The notes beneath the pieces were generated by a model. That model was not told the DNA's origin. It made no database searches and was given only the letters and a program-made list of their open reading frames with translations. This document shows positions 6,309-12,474 of a DNA stretch of 14,036 nucleotides, in pieces (within the stretch, counting starts at the first letter, position 1; each line of letters opens with the position of its first letter). A program made the position numbers and the translations under genes. This DNA is from Desulfoprunum sp. (GTDB taxonomy: Bacteria > Desulfobacterota > Desulfobulbia > Desulfobulbales > Desulfocapsaceae), in the NCBI GenBank assembly GCA_030696435.1, contig JAUYSF010000252.1, forward strand, positions 1-14,036. Direction: 5' to 3'.

Positions 6309-6337
6309 TTGTATTTGGCCTGAAGAGCTATTATAGT
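6309..6337 (+). promoter_or_regulatory. Candidate promoter for the SDR gene
   Basis: TTGTAT (6309-6314) and TATAGT (6332-6337) are spaced by 17 bp; the -10 matches five of six consensus bases. A transcript from here would have a leader of about 105 nt. That leader holds a 9-bp stem with one mismatch, CCTGTCTCA (6342-6350) and TGAAACAGG (6364-6372). The rest of the 263-bp gap between malonyl-CoA decarboxylase and the SDR holds no credible gene. Confidence 0.45.
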
Positions 6338-6450
6338 AGGCCCTGTCTCAGAAATCAGTTCCTTGAAACAGGCTCATCCGAACATGGGTCCAAACAGAGC
6401 ACCTCGATACTTGAGGAAACGACCCACACTCTACCTTTCAGCCAAATTCC

Positions 6451-7458
6451 ATGAAATACCCACTCCCTGAAAACTCCACAGTCCTCGTTACCGGTGCCAC
6501 CGGTTTCACCGGCCGGTATCTTGTCGACAAACTCCTGGCCCAGAAGGTCAAGATCAAGGTCATCGCCCGCCCCTCACCTCGGTCCGCCGAACTTAAGGCC
6601 CTTGGCTGCGAGGTCTTTGAAGGCCAGATTTACGACCCTGAAACCGTCAATGCCGCCTGCCGAGACGTTGACTATATTTTTCATATCGCTGCAGCTTTCC
6701 GCGAGGCAGGCGTCTCCGACAATATCTACGCCAAGGTACATGTGGAAAGCACCAAACTGCTGGCCCGGGCCGCGACTGAAATTGCCGGTTTCAAGCGATT
6801 CGTGCACGTATCGACTGTGGGCGTGCATGGCCATATCGAGAATCCCCCAGCCAATGAAAATTCGCCTTACGGGCCGGGAGATCTCTACCAGGAGACCAAA
6901 CTCGAGGCAGAACTCTGGATCAGGGATTTTGCAAAACAGCAGGGGCTCTCGGTCAGTGTGATCCGCCCCACAGCGATTTACGGCCCCGGTGATCGCCGCC
7001 TGCTGAAGATTTTCAAGATGGCCCAATGGCCGGTATTCCCGATCCTCGGCTACGGCAAGTGCCTGTACCATATGACCCATGTCGAGGATCTGACCAACGC
7101 CTTCCTGCTGGTGGCCACCCATCCCCGGGCCGACCAGGAGGTCTTCATCTGTGGAGATCCCGAGACCCTCTCGCTGGTAGACATGGTCAAAATAAGTGCG
7201 GAGGTCACCGGCCATCTTCCGAAAATTCTCAGGGTCCCGGCCACGCCGTTTTTCTGGCTGGGTGATCTCTGCGAACTGGTGTGTAAACCCTTAAAGATCG
7301 CGCCGCCGATCTATCGTCGCCGCGTGGCCTTCTATACTAAAGATCGCTCGTTCGACACCTCAAAGCTCCGCAATGATCTCGGCTTTGAGCATACCTACAG
7401 CAACCGGACGGGCATTATCGAGACGGTGAAATGGTATAAGGAAAATGGATGGTTATAA
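6451..7458 (+). CDS. Extended short-chain dehydrogenase/reductase (NAD-dependent epimerase/dehydratase family)
   Basis: The product is 335 aa with an N-terminal Rossmann fold. The nucleotide-binding motif is VLVTGATGFTGRYLVD (GATGFTG at 15-21), the active-site Ser lies in FVHVSTVGVHG (Ser121), and the catalytic pair is YQETK (Tyr146, Lys150). IRPTAIYGPGD (171-181) and the HVEDLTNAFLL block are typical of atypical/extended SDRs such as 3-beta-hydroxysteroid dehydrogenase, dihydroflavonol reductase, HpnA and sugar-nucleotide epimerases. The C-terminal half (LPKILRVPATPFFWLGDLCE) resembles the sterol/dihydroflavonol-type branch more than UDP-sugar epimerases, so the substrate could be a lipid or isoprenoid rather than a sugar. 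The ribosome site before the ATG is weak. The gene converges on the pyruvyl transferase gene with a large palindrome in between. Confidence 0.85.
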   Translation: MKYPLPENSTVLVTGATGFTGRYLVDKLLAQKVKIKVIARPSPRSAELKALGCEVFEGQIYDPETVNAACRDVDYIFHIAAAFREAGVSDNIYAKVHVESTKLLARAATEIAGFKRFVHVSTVGVHGHIENPPANENSPYGPGDLYQETKLEAELWIRDFAKQQGLSVSVIRPTAIYGPGDRRLLKIFKMAQWPVFPILGYGKCLYHMTHVEDLTNAFLLVATHPRADQEVFICGDPETLSLVDMVKISAEVTGHLPKILRVPATPFFWLGDLCELVCKPLKIAPPIYRRRVAFYTKDRSFDTSKLRNDLGFEHTYSNRTGIIETVKWYKENGWL

Positions 7459-7462
7459 ATGA

Positions 7463-7511
7463 AAAAGAGGGACACTCCCCGTATTTAAAATACGGGAAGT
7501 GTCCCTCTTTT
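7463..7511. repeat. 49-nt near-perfect palindrome (REP/MITE-like copy 1; probable two-way terminator)
   Basis: The arms at 7463-7485 and 7489-7511 are each 23 nt, inverted complements with one mismatch, around a 3-nt centre. The arm reads AAAAGAGGGACACTCCCC then GTATT. A T-rich tract lies at each outer edge (TTTT on the right; AAAA on the left, read as U on the other strand), so transcripts from either side would end in a hairpin plus U-run. It begins 4 nt after the SDR stop codon and lies 28 bp before the pyruvyl transferase stop. Copy 2 at 12299-12356 shares the core GGGACACTCCCC. Confidence 0.85.
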
Positions 7512-7539
7512 ATTGTCATTGTCCGGCAATGACAATTGC

Positions 7540-8727
7540 TTAGGTGGTCAACGCATCAAGCTCCGCCACGCAATCGGCGGCAATCATGGCCTTTTTCTGA
7601 AGCAGGGGGATTTCACGGGCCAGGATCTCTCTGGTGGCATGCCGGTTGTTCCAGTTTTCAAGAAGAAACTGGCTAAGATGCTCACTGTTGAAATCGGCAA
7701 ACGTAGTGCAGGCCTCCACAATACCTAACTGTTCAAAATAGTGCTTAACTTTGGGTTTATAGACCAACCCCGCAATCGGTGTTCCTGTTGAGGAGGCGAG
7801 AATCAAGGCATGCAGTCGCATGGCGAACAGCAGTGAGACCTTAGAGAGTATGCCTTTTATCTGGTAATGATCGTATCGTTTATTATCTACGACCACAACC
7901 TTCTGCGGCACCCTCAGGCGCTTCTGTAATTCCATGGTGATTGGAATATCACCGTGATAGGTGCTGACGAGCAGGATGGGAGGCTGCACCGAGAGATTCA
8001 ATTGGTCGATTGCCCCGGCAAGTATATCAAGGAAGGCTTTCACATCGAGTTTCGCCTTCCCGTGATTGGTCCAGGTATCGAGATACTTATTGACGTTGAT
8101 CGCCAGAATATCCTGCCGGGGGTCAAGCCCGATCTCCCGGAATATCCGGGCAAGCTCCTCTTCGCCGACCGCCGGGGCGTTGAGGGCAGCATCGGCCGTA
8201 ACAATGTAACGATCCTCCGACACGCCGATTCTCTTGAGGATCTCAGCCGAGCCGGCCTCGCGTATAGTGATGAAATCACAACTGTCACAGACCCGTTTGA
8301 GCATCTTCTCACCCATCTTGGTGGTGATCGGTCCGATCCCGCAGTTAAAAAGCCCTACCTTGCGCCCGGCCTTCTTGGCCGCCGGCAAAAGAAAAGAGAG
8401 CGACGACAGAAAATTGAACATTGGATTATAGAGCGAACGATCAAACAGAACCGCATCAAAGACAAGCGACAGGTCGCTTTGTTTTATCGCCTTCAGCGTG
8501 GGGAGCCCGAAGAGTTTCAGGGAACCGGTCCATGGCATGATATTGATCGCTTCAACCTGATTATCAAGATAGGTCTTTTTAACAAATTGAGGAAAAGGGG
8601 TCGGAATCCGATAGAGAAGCTTTCTCTGCAGGCGAAGATCAATAGCTCCCATGATGCCGGAAATGAGGGCGGCATCCCCGGCATTGCGGCCACCGGCAGA
8701 GCCCAAGAGACAAACAGAATTAATCAT
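7540..8727 (-). CDS. Polysaccharide pyruvyl transferase family protein (CsaB/WcaK-like)
   Basis: The product is 395 aa. The N-terminal SVCLLGSAGGRNAGDAALIS is the family signature (a G-x-x-x-N-x-G-D loop) of PF04230 proteins. Later blocks are KVGLFNCGIGPITTKMGEKM, FITIREAGSAEILKRIGV, VTADAALNAP, and near the C-terminus a GT-B-like segment with LLFAMRLHALILASSTGTPIAGLVYKPK, containing the conserved R-x-H. Members transfer pyruvate from phosphoenolpyruvate to sugars as a ketal (CsaB, WcaK), adding negative charge to exopolysaccharide or cell-wall polymers; some relatives lack proven activity. The ATG at 8727 is chosen because the family signature starts right after it; GAGG lies 12 nt upstream, longer than ideal. 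In-frame codons further upstream look non-coding. The gene is divergent from the PHP-like gene and convergent with the SDR. Confidence 0.87.
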   Translation of the reverse strand: MINSVCLLGSAGGRNAGDAALISGIMGAIDLRLQRKLLYRIPTPFPQFVKKTYLDNQVEAINIMPWTGSLKLFGLPTLKAIKQSDLSLVFDAVLFDRSLYNPMFNFLSSLSFLLPAAKKAGRKVGLFNCGIGPITTKMGEKMLKRVCDSCDFITIREAGSAEILKRIGVSEDRYIVTADAALNAPAVGEEELARIFREIGLDPRQDILAINVNKYLDTWTNHGKAKLDVKAFLDILAGAIDQLNLSVQPPILLVSTYHGDIPITMELQKRLRVPQKVVVVDNKRYDHYQIKGILSKVSLLFAMRLHALILASSTGTPIAGLVYKPKVKHYFEQLGIVEACTTFADFNSEHLSQFLLENWNNRHATREILAREIPLLQKKAMIAADCVAELDALTT

Positions 8728-9167
8728 ATAATTTATTAACCTCGCCAAGCAAAACTCGGCACATTCAGGAAAAAGCTGGATTTCTGTCCATATCTCTATC
8801 AATAGACTGAAAAGACTGTTTTATTTATAATTGCCCCTCGCAAGGGCCATAAAATTTAAATCATTCTGACAGAGTTGGCAATCTCTCAATTTCATGATTT
8901 CGGAAAAACCAGCAGTATCAAGCCTGCTCTTTTCTGTCCTCTAACCACGAGACCATTTCATCCGCAAGGGCGCGCTGGACCTACGGCAAACAAGGAAAAG
9001 GCTTGACATGGATCACCGTTTTGGCTATGAGATTGTGCTTTAGCGTCCCCCTTTCGATTATTCATGACATACACGACTTACGCCAATATAGCGCGACCTG
9101 CCTCCTCAGACAGCATCGCGCATCACACCGCCCTTGTCTCCGATTTAGACCCGGATTAAACACCACC
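8728..9167. promoter_or_regulatory. 440-bp divergent intergenic region with a strong plus-strand promoter
   Basis: No credible gene is seen here. TTGACA (9003-9008) and TATGAG (9026-9031), 17 bp apart, make a good sigma-70-like promoter for the PHP-like gene, leaving a leader of about 130 nt. On the minus strand TATAAA near 8823-8828 could be a -10 for the pyruvyl transferase gene, with no convincing -35. A small hairpin, AGCAG (8911-8915) and CTGCT (8924-8928), is followed by CTTTTCT, but no transcript is known to end there. The length is unusual for this gene-dense window and could hide a small RNA. Confidence 0.5.
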
Positions 9168-9995
9168 ATGCCTGTACCTCAGCCACTCGCCCTAGATAAC
9201 GCCGCAGTTGACAGCCATGTTCATTTGCATGACATCGCAGACCTGCAGGGACTGCTGGACTCCGCCCTTCAGGCGTTCAAACAGTCCGTCAAGGGGCATG
9301 GAGCAGCCTGGCCATTTGTCGGTATAATGATCCTGACAGAACCGCAATCTTGCTCCACCTTCTCTCTGCTCCAGCAGCGCCTCAGGCAGGAGAGTGCTGC
9401 ACCCACCACACCCTGGAAGCTGTTCGCCACAGCAGAAACCATTTCCCTAAGAGCGACTCATGATCAGGGCGACACGCTCCTGCTGCTCTCCGGGCAGCAG
9501 ATCGTTACCCGGGAAAACATCGAGGTCCTTTCCCTTCTGGCACCGCCAGATGTCCCCGACGGACTGAGTCTGGCCGAGACCGTCCAAAGGGTTCTGACAA
9601 TTGGCGGTCTACCCGTACTGCCCTGGGGGGTCGGCAAGTGGCTGGGGAAGAGAGGAGCGATTGTCAGCAAATTCCTCGCAGAAACCGTTGCTCAGCCACT
9701 CTTCCTCGGAGATAATGGCAGCCGCCCAGCCTTTTGGCGATCAATCCCGCAGCTTCAACAGGCGCAGAAGGCTGGAATTCCGATCCTCCGTGGTTCAGAT
9801 CCGCTGCGCTGCAGTTACCGTAGAAGGGGGCCCGGCAGTTTCGGCAATCTTCTGACCTGCCACATCGACATGCAACATCCGGGGAAATCACTCCGGGAGG
9901 CCTTGACAGACAGGCATTTTTTACCAATTGACTTTGGTGAGCTCGAAAAGCCCTGGCATTTTCTCAAAGACCAGATCACCCTCCGGATTAGCTGA
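9168..9995 (+). CDS. PHP-like putative metal-dependent hydrolase, unrecognised family
   Basis: The product is 275 aa. An early D-x-H-x-H-x-H cluster, VDSHVHLHD (Asp15, His17, His19, His21), and a later ILRGSDPL (GSDP at 209-212) resemble the first and last metal-binding motifs of PHP or amidohydrolase TIM barrels, where GSDAH is usual; the final His is absent here. Between them lie LPVLPWGVGKWLGKRG (148-163) and LFLGDNGSRP (178-187), which look like conserved active-site loops but which I cannot assign to a named family. There is no signal peptide or membrane helix, so it is probably cytoplasmic. The ATG at 9168 is chosen because the domain begins soon after it; the frame is open back to 9003, but that part overlaps the promoter and reads as non-coding. 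The ribosome site is weak. The next gene starts 29 nt downstream, so an operon with the FAD-dependent dehydrogenase is likely and its substrate may be a glycerol-phosphate compound. Confidence 0.65.
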   Translation: MPVPQPLALDNAAVDSHVHLHDIADLQGLLDSALQAFKQSVKGHGAAWPFVGIMILTEPQSCSTFSLLQQRLRQESAAPTTPWKLFATAETISLRATHDQGDTLLLLSGQQIVTRENIEVLSLLAPPDVPDGLSLAETVQRVLTIGGLPVLPWGVGKWLGKRGAIVSKFLAETVAQPLFLGDNGSRPAFWRSIPQLQQAQKAGIPILRGSDPLRCSYRRRGPGSFGNLLTCHIDMQHPGKSLREALTDRHFLPIDFGELEKPWHFLKDQITLRIS

Positions 9996-10024
9996 TCCAT
10001 TACTATATCAACCGTTATTTAATT

Positions 10025-11698
10025 ATGAAAAGAGACATCTCGCAGCTCAGAAACCATCCTTTTGAGGCCATCGTCATAGGCGGAGGCATCCACGGTGCCA
10101 GCATTTTTTATCAGCTCGCGGCCGGCGGTCTACAGGTCGCCCTCATCGAAAAAGACGATTTCGGCAGCGGCACCTCGGCCAACTGCCTGAAAATCCTGCA
10201 CAGCGGTCTACGCTATCTGCAGCATCTCAACCTCAAGCGCATCAGGGAATCCATCCGCTCCCGTAAATATTTTATGCAGATGGCCCCGCACCTCCTTCGA
10301 CCAATGCCCTGTATCATGCCGACCTATGGTCTTGGCATCGAGGGTAAACCGGTGATGGCGATAGCCCTGGCGCTTTTCGATATCATCAGCTGTGACCGTA
10401 ACCAGGGCGCCCCTGCCGGGAACAGGGTCGGCCACGGCAGGATACTCTCCCGCCAGGAATGTCTCGATATCGGGCCGGGCATTAAGCCCGAGGGGCTGAC
10501 TGGGGCCGCTCTCTGGTACGATGACATTATCATAAATACCGAGCGCATGACCCTCGCCTTTATCAAAGAGGCCATGCGCCACAATGCCGCCTGCGCCAAC
10601 TATCTGAAGGCGGACAAGATCGTCATCACGAACAAGCAGGTCAAAGGAGTACAGGTCACCGATCAACAGAACGGCGAGACCTTTGTTGTCCAATCACCCC
10701 TGGTCATCAACGCCGCCGGACCATGGTTGGAAGAACTTCAGAGAAAATCCTTGCAGTTTCCGACCACAGAGGACCTGGCCAAAGGTGTCAATATCGTGGT
10801 TGACAAGGCCCTTTTTCCCGGCTACGGGGTGGGGCTTGCCGGCACCAGCGACTATGTCGATCAGGACGCCGCCCTCAAACGCAGCAAGCGACTGTTCTTT
10901 TTCGCCCCTTGGCAGGACAAGACCATCATCGGTACCACATACAAGTACACCGCCAATCAAGACGCCGATCGGACGGTTACGGGCGACGATATCGACGATC
11001 TCCTCAAAGAGGTGAACGCCATCTATCCACCAGCCGAGCTCACGCGGAAGGATGTAATCTTCAGCCACACCGGACTGGTACCGGCGCACCGGCCACAGAC
11101 CCAGGATCGCGGCAAGGCAGCCCCCCAAGTGGTCAAACATTCGCAGGTCATCGACCATGAGCAGCAGGATGGAGTGCGTGGTCTTATGACCATCGAGGGC
11201 GTGAAATATACCACCGCTCCGGCCATTGCCCATGACGTCGAACAGCTGCTGATCGCTAAGAATATCATCTCAAAAGACAAAAGAACCGGTAGACACTGCC
11301 CGGCGGCGGTCTGCCATCCCCATTCTTTTACAGATCAGGGACTGATCGACACCTACGGAAAGCGCTTCCCGCATATCGAAAAGGCCTATGGCCCCGACTG
11401 CATTGAGATCTTCAGGATCATGGCGGAGGATGAAGCGGCAACAGGCTACCTGCGGGTCTCACCGCCCCTGCTCCGGGCCGAAGTCATCCATATCGTGCGT
11501 GCGGAAATGGCCATGAAGCTGGCCGATGTCGTTCTCCGCCGGACGGACTGCGGTACGACAGGCTGCCCGACACGCCAAGAGTTGCAGGAGATAGCTGGGA
11601 TCATGGCTAACGAGCGGGGCTGGGATGCAGCAGCCATTGACCGAGAGGTTGACGGTGTATTAAGCCACTATCGCAACATTCTCGGCATTGACGCCTGA
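10025..11698 (+). CDS. FAD-dependent glycerol-3-phosphate dehydrogenase/oxidase (GlpD/GlpA-like)
   Basis: The 557-aa product has a DAO-type FAD domain followed by the C-terminal DAO_C domain. FAD binding is shown by AIVIGGGIHGASIFYQLA (15-32, GGGIHGA) and the second-strand acid in VALIEKDDFGSGTSANCLK. KILHSGLRYLQHLN (56-69) is the family's 'K-x-x-H-G-G-x-R-Y-L' block with Ser in place of one Gly. LVINAAGPW (226-234), TIIGTTYKYT and the GLMTIEGVKYTTAPAIA segment are further family motifs. The C-terminal helices include AEVIHIVRAEMAMKLADVVL and RRTDCGTTGCP. The expected reaction is sn-glycerol 3-phosphate to dihydroxyacetone phosphate, with electrons passed to quinone at the membrane. No glpF, glpK or glpR is nearby; instead the gene follows a PHP-like hydrolase, so a biosynthetic or unusual substrate is possible. 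No clear Shine-Dalgarno precedes the ATG, consistent with coupling to the upstream gene. Confidence 0.88.
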   Translation: MKRDISQLRNHPFEAIVIGGGIHGASIFYQLAAGGLQVALIEKDDFGSGTSANCLKILHSGLRYLQHLNLKRIRESIRSRKYFMQMAPHLLRPMPCIMPTYGLGIEGKPVMAIALALFDIISCDRNQGAPAGNRVGHGRILSRQECLDIGPGIKPEGLTGAALWYDDIIINTERMTLAFIKEAMRHNAACANYLKADKIVITNKQVKGVQVTDQQNGETFVVQSPLVINAAGPWLEELQRKSLQFPTTEDLAKGVNIVVDKALFPGYGVGLAGTSDYVDQDAALKRSKRLFFFAPWQDKTIIGTTYKYTANQDADRTVTGDDIDDLLKEVNAIYPPAELTRKDVIFSHTGLVPAHRPQTQDRGKAAPQVVKHSQVIDHEQQDGVRGLMTIEGVKYTTAPAIAHDVEQLLIAKNIISKDKRTGRHCPAAVCHPHSFTDQGLIDTYGKRFPHIEKAYGPDCIEIFRIMAEDEAATGYLRVSPPLLRAEVIHIVRAEMAMKLADVVLRRTDCGTTGCPTRQELQEIAGIMANERGWDAAAIDREVDGVLSHYRNILGIDA

Positions 11699-11735
11699 AT
11701 ACGCCAAATCATGCAGCTACAAGCTGGAACTAAAC

Positions 11736-11779
11736 TCAACAGGCCCACCTTTATGCATGAAACGGATGGGCCTTGTTGA
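11736..11779. terminator. Hairpin between the convergent glycerol-3-phosphate dehydrogenase and UspA genes
   Basis: TCAACAGGCCCA (11736-11747) pairs with TGGGCCTTGTTGA (11767-11779), with a single bulged base, giving a 12-bp stem and a 19-nt loop. A short T-run (GTTTTC) lies 6 nt beyond on the plus side. The position, between two converging stop codons, fits a shared terminator, although the large loop makes it weaker than the palindrome at 7463. Confidence 0.6.
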
Positions 11780-11795
11780 ATCGTGTTTTCTGAAA

Positions 11796-12188
11796 TTATC
11801 TGATCGAGATTACCGGGCATTCGGCCTTTAGAATGACATACTGCGCGGTTGAGCTGAAAAGGATTTTTCCGACCTTTGACCGGCTTTTCACAGCAATAAT
11901 AATCTCATCAATGCCGTTTTCGTTGGCAAACAGAACAATATCCTCACCGGGACTACGCCCCCTGATAAGGAGATGAACATCATTCTTCACTCCCTGGCCA
12001 TCAAGATATTGTTTTGCGTTCTCAAGGTTTTCTTCAGCCTCTGTAATCTTCTCTTTCTCCGTCTTTTCTCCTCCAACCATAGAAGTGACGACGTGCACCT
12101 CACCATCAAAGGCCTTCGCCTGCTTGATCGCCTGCTCCAACAAATCCTGTCCGACGTTATTTCCCCGATAGCCAACAAGTATCTTCAT
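11796..12188 (-). CDS. Universal stress protein (UspA fold) with an altered ATP-binding motif
   Basis: The product is 130 aa, a single Usp domain. The start MKILVGYRGNN and the end AQYVILKAECPVISIR are typical first and last strands of the fold. The hydrophilic segment at residues 41-53 (KTEKEKITEAEEN) is the usual helix preceding the conserved LIRGRSPGEDIVLFANENGID block. ATP-binding Usps carry G-x2-G-x9-G-(S/T); here the equivalent stretch is VKSRSKVGKILFSSTAQ, in which most of those glycines are Lys or Ser, so nucleotide binding is doubtful. Usps help cells survive stress, with partners mostly unknown. GGAGG lies 8 nt before the ATG. On the minus strand TTGACA (12275-12280) and TACTGT (12251-12256), 18 bp apart, form a plausible promoter. 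The gene is divergent from enolase and convergent with the glycerol-3-phosphate dehydrogenase gene. Confidence 0.88.
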   Translation of the reverse strand: MKILVGYRGNNVGQDLLEQAIKQAKAFDGEVHVVTSMVGGEKTEKEKITEAEENLENAKQYLDGQGVKNDVHLLIRGRSPGEDIVLFANENGIDEIIIAVKSRSKVGKILFSSTAQYVILKAECPVISIR

Positions 12189-12250
12189 AAACCCAGCCTC
12201 CCTTGTATTTTAATTACCACAAACAACTGGACATCTTTTTTCATAACAAG

Positions 12251-12280
12251 ACAGTACCTACATCTTTCCGTATCTGTCAA
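12251..12280 (-). promoter_or_regulatory. Candidate promoter of the UspA-fold gene
   Basis: Read on the minus strand, a perfect TTGACA -35 (12275-12280) is followed after 18 bp by TACTGT (12251-12256). Transcription would start about 55-60 nt before the ATG at 12188. The -10 matches only about half of the consensus, so the promoter may need help. Confidence 0.45.
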
Positions 12281-12298
12281 GAACAAGAACCCGTGAGA

Positions 12299-12356
12299 AT
12301 AAAGTAGGGACACTCCCCATATTAATGGATAAATATGGGGAGTGTCCCTACTTTAT
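12299..12356. repeat. 58-nt perfect palindrome (REP/MITE-like copy 2)
   Basis: The arms at 12299-12323 and 12332-12356 are each 25 nt and are perfect inverted complements around an 8-nt centre (AATGGATA). The arm reads ATAAAGTAGGGACACTCCCC then ATATT. The core GGGACACTCCCC is shared with the palindrome at 7463-7511, while the flanks differ. This copy lies between two divergent promoters, so it is not needed as a terminator of either adjacent gene. Confidence 0.88.
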
Positions 12357-12364
12357 ATCAAAAC

Positions 12365-12392
12365 TTGACCTGGTATTCTGGATGCATACAGT
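12365..12392 (+). promoter_or_regulatory. Candidate enolase promoter
   Basis: TTGACC (12365-12370) and TACAGT (12387-12392) are spaced by 16 bp, matching five and four of six consensus bases. It lies just 8 bp beyond the palindrome and about 80 nt before the enolase ATG. A hairpin at the palindrome would insulate it from transcription entering from the left. Confidence 0.5.
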
Positions 12393-12474
12393 ATAGCTAT
12401 CTTGTTCATCAGGTTCTTTACAGCCACTAATAACAGAGAAACATCAGATTCCGTTTCGATATGGAGGAACAGGT

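Noticed and set aside
6206..6454. 82-codon frame upstream of the SDR, whose stop overlaps the SDR ATG (ATGA)
   Set aside because: The TTG start has no ribosome site, the composition is unlike a folded protein, and the frame overlaps the candidate promoter and hairpins. The ATGA overlap is probably chance.
7954..8739. 261-codon plus-strand frame opposite the pyruvyl transferase
   Set aside because: It is antisense to a gene with clear family motifs and has no recognisable domain of its own.
9003..9167. N-terminal extension of the PHP-like protein to a TTG at 9003
   Set aside because: The proposed start is the first base of a good -35 box, the extra 55 residues look non-coding, and the conserved domain starts after the ATG at 9168.
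10208..10693. 161-codon minus-strand frame inside the glycerol-3-phosphate dehydrogenase gene
   Set aside because: It is a shadow frame: no motifs, no ribosome site, fully antisense to a conserved enzyme.
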